From an uncultured Roseobacter sp. (GTDB taxonomy: Bacteria; Pseudomonadota; Alphaproteobacteria; Rhodobacterales; Rhodobacteraceae), in assembly GCF_947499265.1 (NCBI RefSeq), contig NZ_CANMNK010000016.1, forward strand, positions 1 to 43,669: DNA of 43,669 bases, written 5' to 3'. How positions within the stretch are numbered: the first letter of the stretch is position 1; each line of letters opens with the position of its first letter. Shown piece by piece: positions 16,554 to 22,982 of this stretch. The notes under the pieces were generated by a model that ran no database searches, was not told the origin of the DNA, and saw nothing but the letters and a program-made list of their open reading frames with translations. The translations under genes were made by a program, and so were the position numbers.

Positions 16554-17185
16554 AACAGCGAAAGAGCCTTTCCAAGGACATGCGCGATACCGTGGACAGC
16601 ATGTCCGACGTGATGGCGCGCCAGATGGACCTGACCGGCGACATCATCGACGGGCTGGCGGACACGGCGCAGCGGTTCCTGTCCTCGCTGAACACGGGAC
16701 AATCGTCCAATTGCTGCGACATCCCCGAACCCTGCTGGATGCCCAAGGACCTTGGCGAATATCACTGCAAGCTCTGCGCAGGCAGCACCGGCATCATGGA
16801 AATCCGCATCACCAACACCGATTTCCGCCCACGCAATTTCACCCTTGCCGCCGCCGGGCCGGATGCCGGGCGCATCACACTCTCGCCCAACAGCTTCACG
16901 CTGGGCCCGAAAGAACGCCGCACCGTGCGCGCGGAATTCGACACCCGGCTGGATGACACCGTGCATTGCGCGGATTTCGAGGCGCTGATCTGGGTGGTCG
17001 GTTGCAACAGCCACTACCTGCGCTGGACCGTGGAGGTCGGCAAGTCTGAGCGCCCCTGCTGCCACCATGTCGAAGTCTTCGACCAGCCGGACTATGAACA
17101 TCACTGGTACGATCACTTCTACTGCGTGCGACCGTGCTACGGCAAATCCACGCGCCCCGGCACCGCGGGCAAGAGTGACGGCTGA
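16550..17185 (+). CDS. Cys-rich protein with N-terminal amphipathic helix and beta-sandwich, unknown function
   Basis: The 211-residue protein starts with a long amphipathic helix (about 1-48; MRDTVDSMSDVMARQMDLTG) like those of granule-associated or membrane-binding proteins. A Cys-rich stretch (NCCDIPEPCW, CKLCAG) and an immunoglobulin-like beta domain follow (about 80-165; MEIRITNTDFRPRNFTLAAA, with LSPNSFTLGPKERRTVRAEF). The end holds more Cys and His (PCCHHVEVF, YEHHWYDHFYCVRPCY), a possible metal site. There is no signal peptide, so a reducing cytoplasm would favour metal binding over disulfides. Family not recognised. It starts as ATGA over the previous stop. Confidence 0.72.
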   Translation: MKQRKSLSKDMRDTVDSMSDVMARQMDLTGDIIDGLADTAQRFLSSLNTGQSSNCCDIPEPCWMPKDLGEYHCKLCAGSTGIMEIRITNTDFRPRNFTLAAAGPDAGRITLSPNSFTLGPKERRTVRAEFDTRLDDTVHCADFEALIWVVGCNSHYLRWTVEVGKSERPCCHHVEVFDQPDYEHHWYDHFYCVRPCYGKSTRPGTAGKSDG

Positions 17186-17188
17186 CCC

Positions 17189-17695
17189 ATGTCGAATACA
17201 CAATTGAAAGACATTATCGGCCAGGCCATGCGCCTGAACATGAAGTATTACTCCGGCCTCTTTGACGTCACCAAGGACTACCTCAAGGCCCTGCAGGGTC
17301 TGGCGGAACAGGGGGTTGCCCAGGACACACCCGCCAAACCCGCCCCGCCGCAACCCGCCGCCCCCGCGATCCAACCGCTGATCCTCGCGGCCCCTGCCGG
17401 CAAGGTCGCCACCGCCAGCTTTGCCGTGACCAACAGCACCGGTCAGGAGGTCGCCGCCGATCCGGAACTTTCCGAAAACCTCAAGGCAGCGGGCGTCAAG
17501 GCCGAACCCACAGGCCGCATGGTCGGCAAAGGTGAAGACGTGGTTTTCACCCTCAAGGGCAAACCAACGGGCAAGATGAAACTTGACCAAGATCTGCACG
17601 GCACCGTCAGCATCCGCCCCTTCGGTGACCGTGACATCCCCGTGGTCTTGCGCCGCCTGCCCCCTGCCGCCAAGGCGAAAGCAAAAACACCATGA
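17189..17695 (+). CDS. Protein with phasin-like helix, Ala/Pro linker and beta domain, unknown function
   Basis: The 168-residue protein has an N-terminal helix (about 1-44; QAMRLNMKYYSGLFDVTKDY) reminiscent of phasins, an Ala/Pro-rich linker (PAKPAPPQPAAPAIQP), then a small beta domain (about 68-155; AAPAGKVATASFAVTNSTGQ) and a basic tail (AAKAKAKTP). This repeats the helix-plus-sandwich plan of the genes at 16550 and 19607. It begins 3 bp after the previous stop and overlaps the methyltransferase start by 4 bp. Function unknown; the layout suits a surface or scaffold protein. Confidence 0.7.
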   Translation: MSNTQLKDIIGQAMRLNMKYYSGLFDVTKDYLKALQGLAEQGVAQDTPAKPAPPQPAAPAIQPLILAAPAGKVATASFAVTNSTGQEVAADPELSENLKAAGVKAEPTGRMVGKGEDVVFTLKGKPTGKMKLDQDLHGTVSIRPFGDRDIPVVLRRLPPAAKAKAKTP

Positions 17696-18531
17696 GCGCG
17701 CCGGGCGGCATCATGGCCGAGGGCGTGCTGGTGCAGGCCATGCACCTTTATTCCGCACTGGTGATGAAACCCTATGAACAGGGCCGCAATGCCGGGCTCA
17801 TCGAACGCACCACGCTGGGCACCCTGCCAAAACCGCTGGACCGCAAAGGCCTCGGCCCGCATTTCTCGAAGAAATACCCCCGCCCCGTGCTGCTGGGCCG
17901 GGCCACGGAGAATGACGCGCTGGTCTCGGAGTTCGACCGTATGGGCGAGATCTACGACGCCTATGTGCGCCCCTTCTCCACCCCGATCATGAATGCCGCC
18001 GTGGAGGAACTCTCCGCCTGGATCAAACCGGATTTCCGCTTGCTCGATGCAGGCTGCGGTGCGGGGCGTGAGCTCTGTCGCTTGTCGCAGATGGTGCCGC
18101 AGGGCGAAGCGGTGGGCATCGATCTGGCCGCGGGCATGGTCAACGCCGCCCATGCCGCCGCCCGCGCCAAGGCCTTTGACCACACCGCCTTTTTCCAATC
18201 CGACGTGGGCGATCTGCCAGAGGTCTTCACGGGTCGGTTTGATCTGGTCTATTCCTGCCTTGCGCACCACCACTACCCCGACCCGCCCGCCGCTACAGCC
18301 GAGATCTTCCGCGCCCTGCGCCCCGGCGGCTATTACACGGTGATCGACGCAGGCCCCGAGTGGTTCGTCAAACGCTCCTCCGGCCTCGCGCTCTGGGCCG
18401 ATCCCGGCTGGATCGGATTTCACACGCCCGAGCAATTCATGGCGCTTTTCGAGGCGGCAGGCTTTGAAAACACCGGCTGGATCGACCTTGTGCCCGGTTT
18501 CGGCATCGCCTGCGCGCAGAAGCCGGTTTGA
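17692..18531 (+). CDS. Class I SAM-dependent methyltransferase
   Basis: The 279-residue enzyme has the Rossmann motif I LLDAGCGAGREL (about 117-128), the acidic motif II VGIDLAAGMV, motif III FFQSDVGDLPEVF, and motif IV DLVYSCLAHHHYPDP, followed by ALRPGGYYTVIDAG. This is the UbiE/Methyltransf_11 pattern. An N-terminal region of about 110 residues precedes the domain and may bind the substrate. Partners in the same operon are a prenyl diphosphate synthase and a CrtC-like protein, so a prenylated quinol, carotenoid or polyprenyl lipid is a likely acceptor; this is inference. It overlaps the previous gene as ATGA and the next gene by 4 bp. Confidence 0.85.
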   Translation: MSAPGGIMAEGVLVQAMHLYSALVMKPYEQGRNAGLIERTTLGTLPKPLDRKGLGPHFSKKYPRPVLLGRATENDALVSEFDRMGEIYDAYVRPFSTPIMNAAVEELSAWIKPDFRLLDAGCGAGRELCRLSQMVPQGEAVGIDLAAGMVNAAHAAARAKAFDHTAFFQSDVGDLPEVFTGRFDLVYSCLAHHHYPDPPAATAEIFRALRPGGYYTVIDAGPEWFVKRSSGLALWADPGWIGFHTPEQFMALFEAAGFENTGWIDLVPGFGIACAQKPV

Positions 18532-19595
18532 ACGAGACCGCCTACGACCGGGCCCTCATCGAAGAGGCCCTCAAGACCGCAAGGACCCGGACCGAAAAGG
18601 CGATGACCCGCTTTTTCGATGCGCGCCGCGAAACGGGGATGAATGTGCTTTACGACCAGATCAGCGACTATCCCTTTCGCGTCGGCAAAGGCCTGCGGCC
18701 CGCGCTGGTCTATGCCGCCTGTCAGGGCATGGGCGGGACGCAGGCGCAGGCCGAAAACACCGCCACCGCCATCGAGCTTTTCCACAACGGCGCGCTGGTG
18801 CATGACGACATCGAGGACATCTCGGATTTCCGGCGCGGGGATGAGACGCTCTTTCGCCGCCACGGGGTGCCGATTGCGATCAACACCGGTGATGCGACCT
18901 TTGTCTTTTGCCTGTCGCTGCTCTTGGACAATGTCGACCAGCTGGGCGTGCGCAAGGCGATGCGGATCCTCAAGGATTTCGAGCGGCTCAGCCGCGAATC
19001 CGTCGAAGGCCAGGCCATTGAACTGGATTGGATCCACAACGCGCAGTTTGATCTGGAGACCGAAGATTACCTGCGCATGGCCTACAAAAAGACCTGTTGG
19101 TACACGATGATCGCGCCCCTGCGGCTGGGGGTTGTGGCAGGCTCCGGCCCCGCCATGGTCGCCGACCTCGAAGAGGCGCTGATCGATGTGATGGAGCTGG
19201 GCTATCTCGCAGGGATAGGCTTTCAGGTGCAGGATGATCTTTTGAATCTCACCGCCGATGAGGTGCTCTACGGCAAGGAAATCAGCGGTGACCTTTATGA
19301 GGGCAAACGCACGGTGATGCTGCTGCATTTCCTGCGCACCGCCCCCAAACGCCAGCGGGCGCGGGCGATCCGGCTGCTGACCCTGCCCCGCGCCGACAAG
19401 GAACCCGATGAGGTGCGCTGGCTGCTGCAGGCGATGCATGAGCAGGGCTCGATCCAGCACGGGCGGGAGTTGGCACAGGATTTCATCAACCGGGCGCTGA
19501 AGTTCGAAGCGGAGGGGCTCGCCTTCATGCCCGAAACCCGCCACCGGCAATTCCTGCGCGAAGTGCTGAAATACGTGATTGCAAGACTGAAATAA
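18528..19595 (+). CDS. Polyprenyl (probably C20 or longer) diphosphate synthase
   Basis: The 355-residue protein belongs to the trans-isoprenyl diphosphate synthase family. The first aspartate-rich motif is DDIED (93-97), preceded by HNGALVH and followed by FRRGDETLFRRHG; the second is QDDLLN (235-240). Basic residues in KGLRPAL (about 54-60) fit the isopentenyl site. The residues 4 and 5 before the first motif are Ala and Gly, small side chains that usually permit products of C20 or more. The start is TTG at 18528, overlapping the previous stop as TTGA; the first internal ATG would lose the N-terminal helix. It supplies an isoprenoid diphosphate to the other enzymes of the operon. Confidence 0.88.
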   Translation: MNETAYDRALIEEALKTARTRTEKAMTRFFDARRETGMNVLYDQISDYPFRVGKGLRPALVYAACQGMGGTQAQAENTATAIELFHNGALVHDDIEDISDFRRGDETLFRRHGVPIAINTGDATFVFCLSLLLDNVDQLGVRKAMRILKDFERLSRESVEGQAIELDWIHNAQFDLETEDYLRMAYKKTCWYTMIAPLRLGVVAGSGPAMVADLEEALIDVMELGYLAGIGFQVQDDLLNLTADEVLYGKEISGDLYEGKRTVMLLHFLRTAPKRQRARAIRLLTLPRADKEPDEVRWLLQAMHEQGSIQHGRELAQDFINRALKFEAEGLAFMPETRHRQFLREVLKYVIARLK

Positions 19596-19606
19596 GAGGG
19601 ACCGAC

Positions 19607-20236
19607 ATGCCACATGACCACGACCACGGGAGCGCCCCACCCAGCCCGTTCGAAGAGCTGATGAAGCTGCAAAGCGCGTTTCAGCAGAGCCTCAGCCAGG
19701 CCACGATGCAGTATCTGCGGCAGTTGCAGGGCATTGTCGGGCCGGTCACGCCGGGCACCGTGGTGCAGCAGGTGGAGGGGGCGACGATTGAGCTGAAAAT
19801 GCGCCCCGGCGCGCAGGCCAAGGCGACGGTGACCGTGGAAAACCGCCAGCGGGTGCATTCGATGGTCACACCCATGATCACGCCGCTGGTGTCGGATACC
19901 GGGGCCACATGGTTTGCCCAGACCGCGTTTTCACCCCCCACGGCGCTTCTCGCAACCGATGAGGTCATGGAATTCGCTTTGGTGCTGGATGCCCCTGCAG
20001 AGATGCCAGTGGGTGTTTTCCGGGGTGCTGTGTTGATCTACGGCTGCAGCGACGGGGTGGTGCCGCTGGAGGTCACGGTGACCAAAACCACGCGCGCGAC
20101 CCCTGCCGCCAAGAAAAAGGCCTCTGCGGCCGCTGCAAAATCAAAGGCCGCCACGGCAAAGAGCAAAACCGCCACGGCGGCGAAAAAGGCGCCCGCCAAA
20201 AAACCCGCCGCCCGTAAACCTGCCAAATCCAGCTGA
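19607..20236 (+). CDS. Protein with phasin-like helix, beta domain and histone H1-like Lys/Ala tail
   Basis: The 209-residue protein starts with a His/Asp-rich patch (MPHDHDHG), then a phasin-like helix (about 14-45; MKLQSAFQQSLSQATMQYLR), a beta-sandwich-like domain (about 55-158; IELKMRPGAQAKATVTVENR) and a low-complexity tail of about 50 residues rich in Lys and Ala (AAKKKASAAAAKSKAATAKS). Such tails occur in histone H1-like proteins and in PhaF-type phasins that tie granules to DNA. A GAGGGACCG ribosome binding stretch precedes the ATG. The phasin comparison is by architecture only. It follows the prenyl synthase by 11 bp. Confidence 0.72.
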   Translation: MPHDHDHGSAPPSPFEELMKLQSAFQQSLSQATMQYLRQLQGIVGPVTPGTVVQQVEGATIELKMRPGAQAKATVTVENRQRVHSMVTPMITPLVSDTGATWFAQTAFSPPTALLATDEVMEFALVLDAPAEMPVGVFRGAVLIYGCSDGVVPLEVTVTKTTRATPAAKKKASAAAAKSKAATAKSKTATAAKKAPAKKPAARKPAKSS

Positions 20237-20247
20237 GGAGAACGACC

Positions 20248-20811
20248 ATGCCCAATAGCGCAAACATTCGCCTCGTCGATCCGCCCGAGGACGCGGGCCG
20301 CACCACCGCAAGCCTCTTTGCCTCGCTGGCCAGCCGTCTGATCACGCTGCATTATACCTCAGGCGTTAGCGTCATCGGCTCCACCCTCGCCGGGCTGGCC
20401 GAGGCCGGGCGTGAGATTTCCAAGACCGCCGAGGGCGCGCGCATCCGCCGCGCGCTGGAGGCCAGTGCCGTGAAGGACAATGGCGAACTGCTCTGGAGCG
20501 CCCTTCGCGTCACCGGCTGGACCGAAGGCATGCCCGCCGCCCCCGTCCTGGATCACATCCGCAACGATCTGGCGCTGCTACTGGCCGACGATCTGGCCGA
20601 GACCATCGACAACGTCCCTGCCCCGCTGGAAAACAAGGTGCACCGCAGCGGCACCGTGCCCGTCCCGATCACCTTCATCGACACGCTGATGGGGCTGTGG
20701 ATCCACTCCCGCGAGATCGTGCAATCGGTGGAGGCCCTGGCCCGCAGCGCGCCCGACCGCGACGCGATCGAGCCCGGGGACGCGGTGCACAGCGGCCCGA
20801 TCCTGCGGTGA
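20248..20811 (+). CDS. Helical protein of unknown function
   Basis: The 187-residue protein appears all-helical and has no signal peptide. One stretch (about 25-60, SLASRLITLHYTSGVSVIGS, then LAGLAEAGREISKTAEGARI) could lie on a membrane or granule. The rest (LDHIRNDLALLLADDLAETI; PITFIDTLMGLWIHSREIVQ) is amphipathic. I recognise no domain. GAGGAGAACG just before the ATG is a good ribosome binding site. The start lies 11 bp after the previous stop, and the end overlaps the GTG start of the CrtC-like gene by 4 bp, so it belongs to the same coupled operon. Confidence 0.7.
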   Translation: MPNSANIRLVDPPEDAGRTTASLFASLASRLITLHYTSGVSVIGSTLAGLAEAGREISKTAEGARIRRALEASAVKDNGELLWSALRVTGWTEGMPAAPVLDHIRNDLALLLADDLAETIDNVPAPLENKVHRSGTVPVPITFIDTLMGLWIHSREIVQSVEALARSAPDRDAIEPGDAVHSGPILR

Positions 20812-21806
20812 GCCGGTTCGATGCGCTGCGCCCGCCGGTGCTCAGCGATCCGACGGCGGCGGCCTATAAGGACTGGTTTCACCTCAACGTCTTCCTGCCC
20901 GACAGCGGACGGGTGGTGCTGATCAACCTGTCGCTGCACGGGCCCCCCTGGGACAAACGCGCCCGCGCCGTGGGGGTGGCGCTGGCCAGCACACAGGACG
21001 GCGACTGGATCGGCGGGATCGAGATCGCCTCCCTCTCGGACAGCAAAGTCGACACCCAGGCGCTCTTTCTCTCCACCGTCTCGATGGCCGTCACCCGCGA
21101 CGGCACAGCGCTGCACGCCCGCGTCGCCCGGCCCGGGGACGGGCTCATCGCCGACCTCATCGCCCGCCCCCTGCTGTCCACCGCGAGCCTGGACCTGACG
21201 GCAGCCTTCGGCAGCGGCTGGATCGGATGGAGCGCCATCCCCGCCCTCGCCCTCTCCGGCACCCTCAGGATCGACGGCGAGGATATCGACCTGACCCATG
21301 CGCGCGGCTACCACGACCACAACTGGGGCCGCTGGTTCTGGGGCGAGGATGTCGCCTGGGAATGGGGCGCCTGGGTGTTGAGCGAGGACATCACCATCGT
21401 CGCCGCCCGCGGCACCGACAAGGCGCACCACAGCCGCCAGCCGCCACATGTCTTTCTGATCCACGGCACCCGCGTCTACGGCTTCACACCCGATCAGATC
21501 GACCTCACCTATGACGCGGCGCCGACCCGCACGGCCCGCCGCCTGCCCGGGGCGCTGGCCGCCATCCACCCCGACCGCCGCGCGCCCGACCTGCCCCGCA
21601 CCGTCACCCTGCGCGCTGACAGCCGCCTCGCCCGTTTTGAGCTCACCTTCGAAACCGACACCGCCGCGCAGCTGCTGCTCAGTGACCCGATGCGCCCCGG
21701 TGCGGGCTTCATCAACGAATTGGCCGGGCGCTGCCATCTGGTCGCCACGCTGGACCACCGGATGCTGCGCGCCAGGGGATCGGGGGTGTTTGAATATGTC
21801 GAGTGA
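20808..21806 (+). CDS. CrtC/AttH lipocalin-like protein (carotenoid 1,2-hydratase family-like)
   Basis: The 332-residue protein carries the motif GYHDHNWGRWFWGEDVAWEW (about residues 167-186), close to the YHDHNWG signature of carotenoid 1,2-hydratase CrtC and related two-domain lipocalin-like proteins. CrtC adds water to the terminal double bond of acyclic carotenoids. Other family members bind or modify lipids, so hydratase activity is not certain. The start is GTG at 20808, overlapping the previous stop as GTGA. No phytoene synthase or desaturase genes are present in the window, so a carotenoid substrate would have to come from elsewhere; another prenyl lipid is an alternative. Confidence 0.8.
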   Translation: MSRFDALRPPVLSDPTAAAYKDWFHLNVFLPDSGRVVLINLSLHGPPWDKRARAVGVALASTQDGDWIGGIEIASLSDSKVDTQALFLSTVSMAVTRDGTALHARVARPGDGLIADLIARPLLSTASLDLTAAFGSGWIGWSAIPALALSGTLRIDGEDIDLTHARGYHDHNWGRWFWGEDVAWEWGAWVLSEDITIVAARGTDKAHHSRQPPHVFLIHGTRVYGFTPDQIDLTYDAAPTRTARRLPGALAAIHPDRRAPDLPRTVTLRADSRLARFELTFETDTAAQLLLSDPMRPGAGFINELAGRCHLVATLDHRMLRARGSGVFEYVE

Positions 21807-22332
21807 CCCCCGCCACCTGCGCGACTGGATCATCGCGCTCTACGCCGCCCTGCAAGAGGCCGAACCGCACCGCGCCCAGGCCATCCGCAAACTCGCCGGC
21901 ACACAAGTCTCCCGCATGGTGCTGGATGACGACCGCGTCACCGTCCGCTTTGACCGGGACACGCTGCGGGTCACCCGCCTGCGCGCCACCGCCAGCCTGA
22001 AAAGCCCGAACGGATCCACCGACCGGCACACCGTCAGCGCCCTGCTGCTGGGCTATCTGGAAATTTCCGAGGCCATTTCACGCGATTTCATCCGCCTGCG
22101 CGGCACCGCCGATGAGGTCATGACCATCTGTGCGATCATCGAAATCCTGGTCGATGCGAGCACCCGCATCCCTGCCCTGCAAGGACTCGCCGCCGCGTTT
22201 CTGGAAACCACCGGGCAGGGTGGCCTGCGGGCCGACCGGCGCACTCGCATTGCACAGAGCCGCTTTCTGGCCGACAAGGAAAGGGATCTGCTGCGGCGCG
22301 AGGGTCTGTTGAAGGCCCCGGGCGGCCTCTAA
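21796..22332 (+). CDS. Protein of unknown function ending the prenyl-lipid operon
   Basis: The 178-residue protein has no signal peptide and no motif I recognise. It begins with a helix (PRHLRDWIIALYAALQEAEP), has a short beta-like part (VSRMVLDDDRVTVRFDRDTL), and is helical afterwards (AISRDFIRLRGTADEVMTIC). The start at 21796 overlaps the CrtC-like gene by 11 bp. I rejected the longer in-frame reading from 21511 because it would run antiparallel in composition through the CrtC-like gene. Its stop overlaps the stop of ccdB on the other strand by 4 bp. Confidence 0.65.
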   Translation: MSSDPRHLRDWIIALYAALQEAEPHRAQAIRKLAGTQVSRMVLDDDRVTVRFDRDTLRVTRLRATASLKSPNGSTDRHTVSALLLGYLEISEAISRDFIRLRGTADEVMTICAIIEILVDASTRIPALQGLAAAFLETTGQGGLRADRRTRIAQSRFLADKERDLLRREGLLKAPGGL

Positions 22333-22628
22333 AACCCCTGCATCACCATGTCGACGGCCCGGGTGATCGCCTCGTGCTGCGCCTCCAGGCTGGCAACAGG
22401 CGCCCCCAGCATCGCACGCGGTACGGCAGCCATGAACTGCGTGACCATCACCACCCTTTCCGCCTCAACCTCGAAGGTCGGGTTCAACCATGCGGCGGGC
22501 TTAGGGGCGGCCTCCGCGGGCATCAAGGGTGCCACGACCCGCGTGTTCAATTCCGACAGAAGGTCGCTTTGCAGATCCAGCAGATATCCCGGCCCATCCG
22601 GGTTGCGGTAGACATCATGGCGCGGCAT
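22329..22628 (-). CDS. ccdB: CcdB-family toxin
   Basis: The 99-residue protein aligns by eye with CcdB: an N-terminal VYRNPDGPGYLLDLQSDLL, the core VVAPLMPAEAAP, and the C-terminal AVDMVMQGF, which matches the helix that poisons DNA gyrase (the family's last residues are usually W-G-I; here Q-G-F). CcdB traps GyrA on DNA unless bound by CcdA. The start codon follows the ccdA stop directly (TAAATG), so the two are co-translated. Placed beside the replication initiator gene, it fits plasmid maintenance by post-segregational killing. The Trp that precedes Gly-Ile in F-plasmid CcdB is replaced by Gln, which may affect activity. Confidence 0.88.
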   Translation of the reverse strand: MPRHDVYRNPDGPGYLLDLQSDLLSELNTRVVAPLMPAEAAPKPAAWLNPTFEVEAERVVMVTQFMAAVPRAMLGAPVASLEAQHEAITRAVDMVMQGF

Positions 22629-22859
22629 TTAGAACTGCCGATACCGGGTCAACGGCAGGCCGTGGGTCTCGACATAGGTGTTGGAGCTTTCCAGCGCCGC
22701 AGCATTCTCCGCCTGCCAGACCGCCGCGCGGGCCTCGGCAACGGCGGCACGCACGCCCTCTTCCGCCGCGCGCGACAGGTTCACCTTCAACGCGCGCGCC
22801 TCGCGCAACAGCGACGTATCAAGGGATAGGTTTGTAGGTTTGCGATGGGCTGCAGGCAT
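22629..22859 (-). CDS. ccdA: CcdA-family antitoxin
   Basis: The 76-residue protein begins with a ribbon-helix-helix segment (RKPTNLSLDTSLLREARALK) and ends with NTYVETHGLPLTRYRQF, the flexible C-terminal part that wraps CcdB. I set the start at 22859 because AGGAG lies 6 nt upstream; two upstream in-frame ATG codons are too close to or overlap that site. CcdA dimers with CcdB usually repress their own promoter, and repeated ATGCGC sites lie in the promoter just upstream. Confidence 0.88.
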   Translation of the reverse strand: MPAAHRKPTNLSLDTSLLREARALKVNLSRAAEEGVRAAVAEARAAVWQAENAAALESSNTYVETHGLPLTRYRQF

Positions 22860-22872
22860 GGGCATCTCCTCT

Positions 22873-22927
22873 ATGCGCAAATATAAGAGAGAAAATCATG
22901 CGCGTCAAGCATGCGCATATTCATGCG
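22873..22927 (-). promoter_or_regulatory. ccdAB promoter and probable autoregulatory operator
   Basis: On the minus strand TTGACG (plus-strand 22903-22908) and TATATT (22880-22885) are separated by exactly 17 bp, a near-consensus sigma-70 promoter. ATGCGC occurs at 22873-22878, 22898-22903 and 22911-22916 (the last within the palindrome ATGCGCAT), with ATGCG at 22923-22927. The copies flank and overlap the -35 box at spacings near 12-13 and 25 bp, as expected for a ribbon-helix-helix autorepressor. Confidence 0.75.
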
Positions 22928-22982
22928 TACTCAGTATATTGCAGCAAAACAGTCTCTAACAAGGCAGTTTTTACCCACCGTC

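Noticed and set aside
21511..21795. N-terminal extension of the gene ending at 22332
   Set aside because: The extension lies inside the CrtC-like gene in another frame and reads as Arg/Pro/Ser-rich noise; the ATG at 21796 fits the operon overlaps.
20553..21833. Minus-strand open frame of about 425 codons opposite the CrtC-like gene
   Set aside because: The plus strand encodes the YHDHNWG motif and is coupled to its neighbours; the antisense product is Gly/Ala/Val-rich without domains.
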